The notes under the pieces: generated by a model | Database searches by the model: none | Told to the model about the DNA's origin: nothing | What the model saw: only the letters and a program-made list of their open reading frames with translations | Part shown: positions 34,790 through 43,527 of the stretch, in pieces | How the letters are laid out: each line of letters opens with the position of its first letter | Position numbering within the stretch: position 1 is the stretch's first letter | Program-made: the position numbers and the translations under genes | Assembly (NCBI GenBank): GCA_964464925.1 | Contig: CAYXLI010000025.1 | Coordinates: 25,309 to 89,308, forward strand | DNA: 64,000 nt | From: CAYXLI01 sp964464925 | GTDB lineage: Bacteria; Acidobacteriota; Terriglobia; Bryobacterales; Bryobacteraceae | Direction of reading: 5' to 3'

Positions 34790-36448
34790 CTAGACCTTCG
34801 TTGTGTAGTAATAGAAAACCGACCCAGTCATGATGATAATGCCGACTGAGCATGCGGTTGACCAGGCCAACCATGCCAGGCGTTTCCGGCGCTTTACGAC
34901 AAGGTCGTTCTCCAGCAACGGGACACTACCAAGTATCGTCAGCTGCGTATACGCGCGTACGTCTTTCAAATTCTTAAGCGACGCGTCTTTAGCTTCGCGG
35001 GCGACGGCAAAACCGAGGCCAACGAGGAACCCTAAGCCTGTTCCAATTGCAATCAGGTTCGGCCGTTTGGGTTCTGTGGGCGTCTGAGGCAGCGATGCCG
35101 GATCCAGGACTTCCAGCGCTTCGCCCTGCTGTCTCTTTTCGACTTCTTCAGCGATGCTCGACATCGCCTTCTTCCTGTTCAGGTCGTCGTACTTCTGCTT
35201 GGCTAATTCGCGATCGCGGATGATCTCCTGATACATCTGGGTGCCGACCGGCTCGGACTCGATTCGAGTGTTGATCGTCTTCACCGATTTCTCGGAACTC
35301 TGAATCTCCTTCATATAATCGGCGACCTGCTGGTCCTTCAGCCTGATCTGCGTGTCAATTCTCGCGATATTGGCTTCGATGTTCTGCTTTTCGCGAATGA
35401 AGTTCGGGTCGACGCGCTTCGGGACGGGCTTACCTTTCGCGACCTTGAAGGCTTCATCGTCGTCCTTCTGTACCTGATCCCGCTGACGCTTGAGACGATT
35501 GATCTGCGCGATCAGGCTTTGCACGTCCGGATACGTTTCTTTATAACGCTCGCGAAGGGCTGCCAGTGAATTCTCGGCCTGATTGATCTCGGCCTCAAGA
35601 CGCTGGAGCCTCTCACTCTTGGCCTGCAGGAAAGCCTGATCGGCCGGCATCACCAGAGAGTCCAACTGCGTTTTGGCGGCGCGTAGCTCCGTTTCAAGCA
35701 GCATCTTTTCCTGGTTAACCCGGCTGATGGCAGAGTTCAGATTGCTGATGCGGTTTTCCGCCGCGCTCAGCAGAATCTGGTTATTGCCCATCTGTTCCGG
35801 CAGCCGTCCGTAATTGGCTGAGCGAAACTTCGTGATCTTGTCTTCGATGGCATCCAGGTCCTTCTTGGCGGCCTCAAGCTGGTCTCTGAGGAACTGAGTC
35901 GTGAGCACAGATTGCGTGGTACGGTCGCGGGTATTTTCCGACATGAACCTGCTCACCAGGTCCGCAGTCACCTTCTGCGCCATGATGCGGTTGTCGTACT
36001 GGAAGGAAATCGTGAATGCCGAGATGCTCCGGTTACCGGCAATGTTGCCCACCTGGCTGATTCGGATATCCCGTTTCATATCCTCAACCACATCTTCCAT
36101 GGGCTTACGCTGGCGCTCGCGCTGATACAGGTTAAACGTATTGATGATGTTCGTGAGATTGCCGCGGCTGAGAATCGTCTGCGCCATGGCATTGATGCGC
36201 TGCGACATCTCCATGTTCACGTTGGTCGGAACATAGGCCTCGGGAACTTGGGGCGGGACTACGCGGATAATGGCCGACGATACAAAAGTATCCGGCCATA
36301 AAAACGCAACTACCACCGATATCACCATTGCACCGAACGTCGGACCGAGGATCCACGCCTTATGCCGGCGAATGATATCTATATAATCCTCAACGTCTAA
36401 CGCACGCCTGGGCACGCTACCGTAAGATTCATTCGTTGTGGGCTGCAT
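34790..36448 (-). CDS. Wzz/GNVR chain-length determinant (BY-kinase partner)
   Basis: A 552-residue inner-membrane co-polymerase. Two membrane helices flank a long periplasmic coiled coil: the first at about 34-52, the last at about 525-545. The GNVR-type segment lies before the second helix. The central region (about 180-430) is heptad-rich helix. The protein lacks a kinase domain; its C-terminal cytosolic tail is short. It most likely regulates polysaccharide length and activates the downstream BY-kinase. The ATG is preceded by GGAAGAA six bases upstream. Part of the export operon with the Wza-like gene. Confidence 0.9.
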   Translation of the reverse strand: MQPTTNESYGSVPRRALDVEDYIDIIRRHKAWILGPTFGAMVISVVVAFLWPDTFVSSAIIRVVPPQVPEAYVPTNVNMEMSQRINAMAQTILSRGNLTNIINTFNLYQRERQRKPMEDVVEDMKRDIRISQVGNIAGNRSISAFTISFQYDNRIMAQKVTADLVSRFMSENTRDRTTQSVLTTQFLRDQLEAAKKDLDAIEDKITKFRSANYGRLPEQMGNNQILLSAAENRISNLNSAISRVNQEKMLLETELRAAKTQLDSLVMPADQAFLQAKSERLQRLEAEINQAENSLAALRERYKETYPDVQSLIAQINRLKRQRDQVQKDDDEAFKVAKGKPVPKRVDPNFIREKQNIEANIARIDTQIRLKDQQVADYMKEIQSSEKSVKTINTRIESEPVGTQMYQEIIRDRELAKQKYDDLNRKKAMSSIAEEVEKRQQGEALEVLDPASLPQTPTEPKRPNLIAIGTGLGFLVGLGFAVAREAKDASLKNLKDVRAYTQLTILGSVPLLENDLVVKRRKRLAWLAWSTACSVGIIIMTGSVFYYYTTKV

Positions 36449-36486
36449 TGTAAGTTCTTCCTATAGACTCCTGAGGCATGCTTGCG

Positions 36487-37182
36487 TTACGGGACGTGAA
36501 TATAATCGCCGTTCTCGACCAGAATGTTCTGGTCGAGTTTCTTACCCTTGATCACTTCGTTGTAGTTAAAGCGGATGCGCTTGGAGCCACGCAGAATGTA
36601 GATCTTGTTCTTCTTGGCGTATTCGTGGAATCCGCCTGCATTGGTGAGAGCTTCCAGAATGGTAGTAGGAACCACAAGGGGGAAGCTGCCCGTCCTGGCG
36701 ACCTCGCCTGTGATGTAGTACTTTTTGCTCTGAACGGACTGCAGCGACACCGACACTTCCGGCTTGTTGATCAGCTTGGACAGTTCCTTGGTGAGTACGT
36801 CTCCAAGCTGGTTCGGCGTCAGACCGGCTGCCATCACGTCGCCAACGAGCGGCAACGTAAACTTTCCGTCCGGCCGGACCTGAACTGCACGCGTAAAGTC
36901 CGGCTCGCGCCAGACGGAGATGAACAGGATGTCCTCAGGACCGATCAAATATACACGCGGATCGACCGGAGCCGCCGTGACCTGGCCGCCGGTGGTTGTA
37001 GCCGCGGTAGACTGACGCGCGGTCTCGCTCTCCATAATAGTGGGCTTGGTTCCGGGCCCTAATTCAGGCTTTGGATCCTCTTTCCGCTGAATCTGCCGGT
37101 CCGGCTGCTGCGCCATCGCCGTTGGGCCGTACATTGCAATCGCCAAGAGAAAGCTAGCACTTATCAGTCTCACAGCCTTCAT
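36487..37182 (-). CDS. Polysaccharide export protein, Wza/SLBB family
   Basis: A 231-residue periplasmic or outer-membrane polysaccharide export protein. A signal peptide (MKAVRLISASFLLAIAMYGPTAMA) lacks a lipobox Cys. The Poly_export domain begins at about 77 (IGPEDILFISVWREPDFTRAVQVRPDGKF...LPLVGDVMAAGLTP), followed by one SLBB domain (about 150-215: YYITGEVARTGSFPL). It is shorter than Wza (about 380 residues) because it has one SLBB domain and no C-terminal outer-membrane helix. First gene of the export set; an AGGAG lies about 11 bases before the ATG. Glycosyltransferases and a flippase are not in the window. Confidence 0.9.
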   Translation of the reverse strand: MKAVRLISASFLLAIAMYGPTAMAQQPDRQIQRKEDPKPELGPGTKPTIMESETARQSTAATTTGGQVTAAPVDPRVYLIGPEDILFISVWREPDFTRAVQVRPDGKFTLPLVGDVMAAGLTPNQLGDVLTKELSKLINKPEVSVSLQSVQSKKYYITGEVARTGSFPLVVPTTILEALTNAGGFHEYAKKNKIYILRGSKRIRFNYNEVIKGKKLDQNILVENGDYIHVP

Positions 37183-37323
37183 CGAAACTCAAACTCCTCT
37201 GACCCGCGCATCGTATTTCTACATATCGGCGCAAAGTCCTTTTTAGTGTACCGCAACCGGGGCCGTTTCCGTTCCCCGGCGTCTGACGCGTCCCGCTCCC
37301 AAATCGTTGCATCATAGGGAGAC

Positions 37324-37728
37324 ATGACCTATTTCCTTGCCAAGTCTGAGCCCGATGCCTACTCGATCGATGATTTGCGGCGGGACGGCCACACTATGTG
37401 GGATGGCGTACGAAATCCGCAAGCGCTGAAGGCGCTTCGGGCAATGAAGCTAAAAGACCGCATTTTCATTTATCACAGCGGGGGCGAGTCGCGGATCGTG
37501 GGCCTCGCCGAGGTCGCCGGGACGCCCGAGGCTGACCCGAAGGACGCAAAATCCTGGCGAGTTTCCGTGAAATACCTCCATCACATCGATCCGCCGGTAA
37601 CGCTGAAGGAAATTAAAGATACCCACCAGTTCGACGAATGGGCACTGGTACGGCAGAGCCGCCTCTCCACCATGGCGGTTCCCGCGGAGTTCGTCGACTG
37701 GATACGAACGAAATCCAAAAACGTCTAG
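37324..37728 (+). CDS. EVE domain protein
   Basis: A 134-residue single EVE (PUA-like) domain protein of the thymocyte nuclear protein 1 type. The family start TYFLAKSEPDAYSIDDL, then DGVRNPQALKALRAMKLKDRIFIYHSGGE and the C-terminal FDEWALVRQSRLSTMAVP block are all present. EVE domains bind modified bases in DNA or RNA; in some bacteria they belong to restriction systems, but no such genes are near, so a general nucleic-acid role is likelier. It overlaps the convergent maf gene by four bases. Confidence 0.92.
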   Translation: MTYFLAKSEPDAYSIDDLRRDGHTMWDGVRNPQALKALRAMKLKDRIFIYHSGGESRIVGLAEVAGTPEADPKDAKSWRVSVKYLHHIDPPVTLKEIKDTHQFDEWALVRQSRLSTMAVPAEFVDWIRTKSKNV

Positions 37729-38273
37729 ATCTCCCGCAGATAACGGTACACGAGCGACACAGGCAGTCCGACCACGTTTGGGTAATCGCCCTCGATACGG
37801 TTGATGAACTTCGACGCAAGGCCCTGAATGGCATACGCGCCTGCCTTGTCCATCGGTTCCCCGCTGTCCACATACCCGGCAATCTCTTCATCGGAGAGTT
37901 CGGCGAAGTGCACGGCCGTCTCTTCCGCATCGTTCACCATCCCGGCATCGTGAACCACGCAGATGCCCGTGATGACGCGGTGATTCCGGCCGGAAAGCAT
38001 CTCGAGCATGCGGCGTGCGTCCGCCGCATCGGCCGGTTTCTCGAGAATGGCCTCGCCGAGTACCACCACGGTGTCGGCGCCGAGGATGACCTCGCCGCCT
38101 TGGCGCGCAACCGCCTCGGCCTTCATGCGCGAAAGGCGCAGCACATAATCGCGGGGCGTTTCGCCCTGGATATGGCGTTCGGGAACGCCCGAAACCCGGA
38201 CCTCCGGCGTATAGCCGGCACGTTGCAGAAGCTCAAGACGACGGGGGGACTGCGAGGCAAGAATCAATCGCAT
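37725..38273 (-). CDS. Maf family nucleotide pyrophosphatase
   Basis: A 182-residue Maf protein, which hydrolyses non-canonical or standard NTPs to limit mutagenesis and is linked to division arrest in other bacteria. Seen are the N-terminal SQSPRR (7-12), GADTVV (about 65-70), and the DKAGAYAIQG loop (about 142-151), followed by the YPNVVGLPV block. All the usual Maf motifs are intact. It stands alone on the minus strand between the EVE gene and the DUF721 gene. Confidence 0.93.
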   Translation of the reverse strand: MRLILASQSPRRLELLQRAGYTPEVRVSGVPERHIQGETPRDYVLRLSRMKAEAVARQGGEVILGADTVVVLGEAILEKPADAADARRMLEMLSGRNHRVITGICVVHDAGMVNDAEETAVHFAELSDEEIAGYVDSGEPMDKAGAYAIQGLASKFINRIEGDYPNVVGLPVSLVYRYLREI

Positions 38274-38319
38274 CGGATCTTTTCAGGATACTGGTAGAAT
38301 CGAGTTTCCACCGAATCCC

Positions 38320-38703
38320 ATGCAGAGAGCCGGGCGAGTTTTGCGAACATTTGATCTGGCCAGTGAGGAACAGGTGGCGTGCGCCGCCTGGCCGGCCGCG
38401 GTTGGCAAAAAAATCGCCGTACACACGAGGGCTATTGCCCTGGTGCGCAACCGCCTGGTAGTGGAGGTGGAAGACGCGGTCTGGCAACGGCAGTTGTTCT
38501 CGCTTCGCCGGCAGATTATCGCCCGAATGGAACAGGCGCTCGGCCGCCCGATTGTCGCGGAACTGGAATTTCGTATCGGCGTGCCGAAACGAATGCCGCA
38601 ACGGGCCGAGACGGGCTCGCGGCTGTTGGACGAGGCCGATGCCATCACTGATCCCATCTTGCGCAATCTCTATATCGCATCGAGGAAAAGAGCAAGAGCT
38701 TGA
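38320..38703 (+). CDS. DUF721 (DciA-like) protein
   Basis: A 127-residue protein with a DUF721 domain. The core CAAWPAAVGKKIAVHTRAIALVRNRLVVEVEDAVWQRQL matches the family pattern of W..VG..la.hT.p......L.V.v.....a.eL. DciA proteins load or assist the replicative helicase in many bacteria lacking DnaC/DnaI; the KH-like DUF721 fold alone does not prove this role, but DciA in Acidobacteriota is expected. Its stop overlaps the gatC start (TTGA), so the two genes are translationally coupled. Confidence 0.8.
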   Translation: MQRAGRVLRTFDLASEEQVACAAWPAAVGKKIAVHTRAIALVRNRLVVEVEDAVWQRQLFSLRRQIIARMEQALGRPIVAELEFRIGVPKRMPQRAETGSRLLDEADAITDPILRNLYIASRKRARA

Positions 38704-38999
38704 AACTGACGGAAACTGAAGTTCGATACGTAGCCGACCTCGGCAACCTGCGGCTGACCGAAGAAGAGGTGGCTCGCATGGCCAAAGACCTGGGTGAGAT
38801 TCTCACGCATATTGAGAAACTTAATGAACTGAATACCGAGAATGTCGAGCCCATGGCTCAGGTCCTCTATGAAGCCGAAGAAACAGCCACACTGCGCGCT
38901 GACCAGGAACGCCCGACGCTAAGCAATGATCTGGCGTTGGAGAATGCTCCCCTGAAAGGTAGCGGCTACTATAAGGTTCCGCTGGTGATCGAACGCTAA
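38700..38999 (+). CDS. gatC: Glutamyl-tRNA(Gln) amidotransferase subunit C
   Basis: The 99-residue GatC subunit that stabilises GatA/GatB in transamidating Glu-tRNA(Gln) or Asp-tRNA(Asn). Family sequence is clear: VRYVADLGNLRLTEEEVARMAKDLGEILTHIEKLNELNTENVEP. It starts with TTG (38700-38702) overlapping the stop of the DUF721 gene; its own TAA overlaps the gatA ATG by one base. gatB is not in this window. Confidence 0.95.
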   Translation: MKLTETEVRYVADLGNLRLTEEEVARMAKDLGEILTHIEKLNELNTENVEPMAQVLYEAEETATLRADQERPTLSNDLALENAPLKGSGYYKVPLVIER

Positions 39000-40432
39000 T
39001 GAAAGTTTCCGCTCTTACCATCGACGACGTGAAGAAGGGTCTGGCAGCCAAAAGCTTCAGCGCGGAGGAGCTTGCGAAAGAAGCTTTGAAGTTCGCCGAA
39101 GCCGAGAATCCGAAGACCAACGCGCTGCTGATGCTCTCACCCGAGCGTGCGGTCGCTGCGGCGCGGAAGGTAGATGAACAGATTGCAAAGGGTGAACCGG
39201 TGGGTGATCTCGCCGGTGTGCCCGTCGCGGTCAAGGATGTGATTGTCACCAAGGGGCTGCGAACTACCTGCGGATCGAAGCTGCTGGAACGCTACATTCC
39301 GCCGTACGACGCGACGGCCGTGACACGCCTGGAAGCGGAAGGCGGGGTGATTATCGGCAAGGCGAACTGCGACGAGTTCGCGATGGGCTCCTCGAATGAG
39401 AACTCAGCTTACGGTCCGGTTCGCAATCCGGTTGCGCTCGATCGCGTACCGGGCGGCTCAAGTGGCGGCTCCGCGGCAGCGGTTGCTCAGGGAACTGCGG
39501 TAGTATCGCTCGGCTCGGATACGGGCGGATCCATTCGCCAGCCCGCCTCTTTCTGCGGCATTGTCGGCGTCACACCCACCTACGGGCGTGTGTCTCGCTA
39601 TGGCCTGGTCGCGTTCGCCAGCTCACTTGACCATATCGGTCCATTCGGCCGAAACGTGAAAGACGCGGCAACTTTACTGAAAGTAATCGCTGGGCGCGAC
39701 CAGATGGACGCGACTTCGGCCGCCGCTCCGGTTCCGGATTACGCAGCAGCGCTCGACGGAAACGTCAAAGGCATGCGGATTGGTTTGCCGGTGGAGTACT
39801 ACAAGGGACTTGCCAGTGAGACGGGCGACCTGATCATGCAAGGCGTGGAGAAGCTCAAAAAGCTAGGTTGCGAGGTAAAGGACGTCAGCCTGCCATCGAC
39901 GGACTACGCAATTTCCTGCTACTACATAATCTGCACGGCGGAGGCGAGTTCCAATCTGGCGCGCTATGACGGCGTACGGTACACGACGCGATCGGAGAAT
40001 TCACCGGCGTTGATCGATATGTACCGGAACACGCGCGGCGAGGGCTTCGGAGCCGAATGCAAGCGCCGCATCATGCTCGGCACCTATGTGTTGAGCGCGG
40101 GCTACTACGACGCGTTTTATCTGAAGGCGCAAAAAGTCCGTGCTCTGATAGCCCGCGATTTTGCCAAGGCGTTTCAGGAAGTGGATGCGATCGTGACACC
40201 GGTTTCTCCGTTCCCGGCATTCCGCCTGGGCGAGAAACTGGACGATCCGCTCGAGATGTATCTCTCCGACATTTACACGATTACGGGCGACCTGGCGGGC
40301 ATCCCGTGCATGAGTGTGCCGTGCGGCAATACTGCGCAGGGACTTCCGGTCGGCATGCAGATCCTGACAAGGCATTTTGATGAGACGGGCATGTTCCGGC
40401 TCGCCTACGCCTTCGAGCAGGCATCGCGCTAG
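38999..40432 (+). CDS. gatA: Glutamyl-tRNA(Gln) amidotransferase subunit A
   Basis: The 477-residue amidase subunit that releases ammonia from glutamine for transamidation. The Ser-cisSer-Lys triad is visible: Lys in PVAVKDVI (about 78), cis-Ser and nucleophile in the amidase signature GGSSGGSAAAVA and GSDTGGSIRQPA (about 150-180). Typical GatA blocks GKANCDEFAMGSSNE and RNPVALDRVPGG are present. No feature suggests another amidase. Together with gatC it forms a two-gene unit; the convergent alpha/beta hydrolase gene overlaps its end by four bases. Confidence 0.96.
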   Translation: MKVSALTIDDVKKGLAAKSFSAEELAKEALKFAEAENPKTNALLMLSPERAVAAARKVDEQIAKGEPVGDLAGVPVAVKDVIVTKGLRTTCGSKLLERYIPPYDATAVTRLEAEGGVIIGKANCDEFAMGSSNENSAYGPVRNPVALDRVPGGSSGGSAAAVAQGTAVVSLGSDTGGSIRQPASFCGIVGVTPTYGRVSRYGLVAFASSLDHIGPFGRNVKDAATLLKVIAGRDQMDATSAAAPVPDYAAALDGNVKGMRIGLPVEYYKGLASETGDLIMQGVEKLKKLGCEVKDVSLPSTDYAISCYYIICTAEASSNLARYDGVRYTTRSENSPALIDMYRNTRGEGFGAECKRRIMLGTYVLSAGYYDAFYLKAQKVRALIARDFAKAFQEVDAIVTPVSPFPAFRLGEKLDDPLEMYLSDIYTITGDLAGIPCMSVPCGNTAQGLPVGMQILTRHFDETGMFRLAYAFEQASR

Positions 40433-41262
40433 TGTTTGCGTAGAAAGTTCAGCACCGCGCGGTTGAACGGCTCGGGCTGTTCCCAGTAGGCCGAATGACC
40501 GGCATCCGGCAGGTTCACGAACTCTGCGCTGCGGAGTCTGTCCGCAAATATTCGCATCAGAGGCGGTGGAGCATATAGGTCAGCTCCTCCGCTGAGCACC
40601 AGCACGGGAATCCCGATCGTCTCTAAGGCGGCCAAGGTGAGCCGATTACGCACCGGTTGCGCGGCGGGGCGTGGCCCATCCTGCCTGCTGGTCTTTTCGT
40701 TCTGCAGCCAACGGGCGGTACCTTCCGGATCGGCGGCGCGGTAGGCAGGGCCAAGCTCCTTGAACTCCGGCGGCAATGCATCAAACTGAGGTGATGGGCG
40801 AAGCCTGCGGCCTAGCGCCAGTACGCCGGCATCCTGGAGGCCACCGATGCTGTTTGCAATCACGACAGATCGAAGCCGTTGCGGATAAGACAGGGCAAAA
40901 TCGATCGCGACGATTCCGCCTGCCGCCGTACCCAGGAGGTGGAAACGTTGCACGCCGAGCTGATCCGCGAGAGCGAGCAGGTCGTCGGAGGCGCTCTGCG
41001 GTTTGACTGAGGCAGCGGCCAAGGAGCGGCCCCATCCGCGGCGGTCATATGCGATCACGCGATATCCGGCGGCGGTGAATGCGGCCTGCTGATTTTGCCA
41101 CACCTGACTGCTGCCCGTAGCGGCGTGCAGAAGAATGACAGGTACGCCGCTGCCGCCCGTATCCGTGTAGAATAGCCGCGCACCCGAGACATCCGCATAT
41201 TCGGCGGAGAGCGGGATACTCCCGAAGGCCAATGCAACCAACAGCCAGTTTGCAGCTCGCAT
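40429..41262 (-). CDS. Exported alpha/beta-hydrolase fold protein with Ala in place of nucleophile Ser
   Basis: A 277-residue alpha/beta-hydrolase fold protein with a signal peptide (MRAANWLLVALAFGSIPLSA). The oxyanion strand (VILLHAATGSS), the acid (SGGADLYAP) and the base His (DAGHSAYWEQP) are all present. The nucleophile elbow, however, reads GTAAGG where the family has GxSxGG; I checked the codons and the Ser position is GCG. Either the protein is not a hydrolase, or chemistry not needing the Ser is used, as in cofactor-free dioxygenases of this fold. Closest in style to haloperoxidase-type esterases. Confidence 0.78.
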   Translation of the reverse strand: MRAANWLLVALAFGSIPLSAEYADVSGARLFYTDTGGSGVPVILLHAATGSSQVWQNQQAAFTAAGYRVIAYDRRGWGRSLAAASVKPQSASDDLLALADQLGVQRFHLLGTAAGGIVAIDFALSYPQRLRSVVIANSIGGLQDAGVLALGRRLRPSPQFDALPPEFKELGPAYRAADPEGTARWLQNEKTSRQDGPRPAAQPVRNRLTLAALETIGIPVLVLSGGADLYAPPPLMRIFADRLRSAEFVNLPDAGHSAYWEQPEPFNRAVLNFLRKH

Positions 41263-41339
41263 GAAAAGCTATCTTAGCGGCTCGCGCGGCCCCGCAACGG
41301 TGAAGAATCACACCTTTGCGAATCCTGCCGATGAGATCT

Positions 41340-42602
41340 ATGAAGGTCATGACATCCCCACCGACACTGCCGCTGGACCACGCCGCTTGGGAAGAGCAGC
41401 AAAACCCGGGAGTCCGGGCGCACTGCCGGAGAGTGGCAGCCTGGGCTCTGGAGATTGCTTCCTCCCTGGATTTGCCCGCGGCGGACATGAGACTGCTGGA
41501 ACAGATTTGTCTGCTGCATCATCTGCCGTCCACTTTGCTCAGCACTGCTTCGCGCTCCCGCCTGCTGCATGATGTAGCACCCGGTACGCATATTCCAGCG
41601 GCGGCGCCAGGTCCCGAGGCCGTCTTGAGTCTTCTCGACATTTACCGGCATGAGACTCGTTTCAAGAGACTCTTCGACATTTTCGAGACGGCCAACACGT
41701 TTGACGAACAAATCGAGATGTTGCCGTTCGAGGGAGCGAGCCTGGATGACCTGTTGGACCGTGATCCGTGGGAGGCGAATCCTGCGGTTTTGACGGTACT
41801 TCCGCAACTGCGCAGAGTTTCCGGCGATCAATTATCGAAGCTGCTGAATGAATTGCCCGTATTTCCTGCCGTAGCGGCGCAGGCGATGGCGATGCTAGAG
41901 AATCCGGCGTCCAGCTTCGTTGAACTGGAACTTATCACGCGGCAGGATCAAGTGCTGGCGGGGGAACTTATGCGGGCGGCGAACTCGAGCCTGTATGGAG
42001 CGCGGCACACCGTCACAACAGTAAGCGATGCCGTAATCCGAATCGGAACGGAAGCCGCACAGCGCGTGCTGACGGCAGCGGCGCTTCGGCCCGTTTTGTG
42101 CCGTGCCGGGATCATGGATTTATGGCAGCATTCACTCGATGCCGCAACCACAGCGGAACGCATCGCGGTGCTTGCGGGAATGAATGCCGAAGAAGCCTTT
42201 CTGCTCGGATTAGTTCATGACGTAGGGCGGCTCCTGTTGTCACAATTACCAGCGGACGTGCAGCAGATGAAAGAGCGGCTAACCCGTTATGGCTGCCAGT
42301 CCGCCGTGGTGGAGCAACTGGTAGTGGGCACCGACCATGCATTAGCAGGGGCGCAGGTACTGAAGCATTGGAAATTTTCAGAACGTTGCGTGGAAGCCGT
42401 GCGGCATCACCATCAGCCGGAGCGAACCAGCTCCGATGGCGCTGCCCTCTTGTATCTGACGGAGTTCTGGACCGCGTCGGAAGAAGATATTGCATCGAAC
42501 GCGCGCTTGCACGCGGCGGAACGACGGCTAGGGATCCGGATCGACGAGCTGAATCGGGTTCCCGAGGTTCCCTGCCCTGCCGTGAATGAACTAGCAAAAT
42601 AG
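41340..42602 (+). CDS. HDOD domain protein
   Basis: A roughly 420-residue cytoplasmic protein with a central HDOD domain. The domain begins LSKLLNELPVFPAVAAQAMAML (about 175) and shows AANSSLYG, VSDAVIRIG and the HD-type LGLVHDVGRLLLSQL, with HHHQPE near the end. HDOD proteins are regulators of signalling, motility or stress; most lack phosphodiesterase activity. The N-terminal 165 residues are helical and unrecognised, with HCRR and HHLPSTLL reminiscent of a second, decayed HD domain. The start is uncertain: TTG at 41316 or ATG at 41331, 41340 or 41349 are in frame; 41340 has a weak GAGA upstream. Confidence 0.75.
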   Translation: MKVMTSPPTLPLDHAAWEEQQNPGVRAHCRRVAAWALEIASSLDLPAADMRLLEQICLLHHLPSTLLSTASRSRLLHDVAPGTHIPAAAPGPEAVLSLLDIYRHETRFKRLFDIFETANTFDEQIEMLPFEGASLDDLLDRDPWEANPAVLTVLPQLRRVSGDQLSKLLNELPVFPAVAAQAMAMLENPASSFVELELITRQDQVLAGELMRAANSSLYGARHTVTTVSDAVIRIGTEAAQRVLTAAALRPVLCRAGIMDLWQHSLDAATTAERIAVLAGMNAEEAFLLGLVHDVGRLLLSQLPADVQQMKERLTRYGCQSAVVEQLVVGTDHALAGAQVLKHWKFSERCVEAVRHHHQPERTSSDGAALLYLTEFWTASEEDIASNARLHAAERRLGIRIDELNRVPEVPCPAVNELAK

Positions 42603-42630
42603 TGTTGATGCGGTGTTAATTTGGGAGAGC

Positions 42631-43527
42631 ATGCCGCAGATCCTGGATGGGAAGTGGGTTCGCGATCAGATACTTACTGAGTTGAAGCCGAAGGTCGAGC
42701 GCATTCGCTCACAGAGCCGTGCACCGGGACTGGCCGTTGTGCTGGTGGGAAACAACCCGGCATCGGAGATCTACGTCAACAACAAGATCAGAGCCTGCCA
42801 GGAGATCGGCATTTACAGCAAAAAGATCACACCGGACGCCGGGATTACCACGGAGGACTTGCTCGCCATCATCCACTCACTAAACGAGCGCGATGAGATC
42901 GATGGCATTCTGGTTCAAATGCCGCTCCCGAAGCAAGTGAACGCGCATAAGATTTTGCTCGCCATACGTCCAAGTAAAGACGTGGACGGTTTTCATCCGT
43001 TCAACGTAGGTAACCTGGTGGCGAACATCCCCGGTCCGCGCCCGTGCACGCCGGCAGGGATTATGCAGTTACTCGACCGGTACAAAATACCAATCGAGGG
43101 CCAGCATGCGGTTGTCGTGGGGCGCAGCGATATCGTAGGCAAACCGATGGCCATGCTGCTGCTGCACCGGAGCGCCACGGTGACCATATGCCATTCCAAG
43201 ACTGCGAACCTGGTTACCGAGTGCAAGCGGGGCGATATCCTGGTGGCCGCAATGGGTAAGCCGGCATTTTTGACGCGCGATTTCATTCGTGAAGGCGCGA
43301 CTGTGATCGATGTGGGAATCAATCGTCTGGAAACGGAGGAGCAGAAGAAGGCCATCTTCGGCGATCATCCTTCGCGGAAGGTCATCGGCGATGTCCATCC
43401 GGTAGATGTGGAGGAAGTCGCGGGCGCTTACACGCCTGTTCCCGGCGGAGTGGGGCCGCTGACGATCGCAATGCTGATGCAAAATACGGTCCGTGCCGCC
43501 CAGTTGCACACAGGATGCTCAGAGTAG
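42631..43527 (+). CDS. folD: Methylenetetrahydrofolate dehydrogenase/cyclohydrolase FolD
   Basis: The bifunctional enzyme interconverting 5,10-methylene-, methenyl- and 10-formyl-THF. Motifs: SEIYVNNKIRACQEIGI with the YxxxK active-site Tyr and Lys, PSKDVDGFHP (about 118-127), and the dinucleotide loop GRSDIVGKP (about 160-168). The C-terminal PGGVGPLTIAML completes the family. The ATG at 42631 (MPQILDGKWV) is chosen since it matches the family N-terminus and follows a GGGAGAG; a TTG or ATG upstream would add six residues. It overlaps coaE by 13 bases. Confidence 0.95.
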   Translation: MPQILDGKWVRDQILTELKPKVERIRSQSRAPGLAVVLVGNNPASEIYVNNKIRACQEIGIYSKKITPDAGITTEDLLAIIHSLNERDEIDGILVQMPLPKQVNAHKILLAIRPSKDVDGFHPFNVGNLVANIPGPRPCTPAGIMQLLDRYKIPIEGQHAVVVGRSDIVGKPMAMLLLHRSATVTICHSKTANLVTECKRGDILVAAMGKPAFLTRDFIREGATVIDVGINRLETEEQKKAIFGDHPSRKVIGDVHPVDVEEVAGAYTPVPGGVGPLTIAMLMQNTVRAAQLHTGCSE

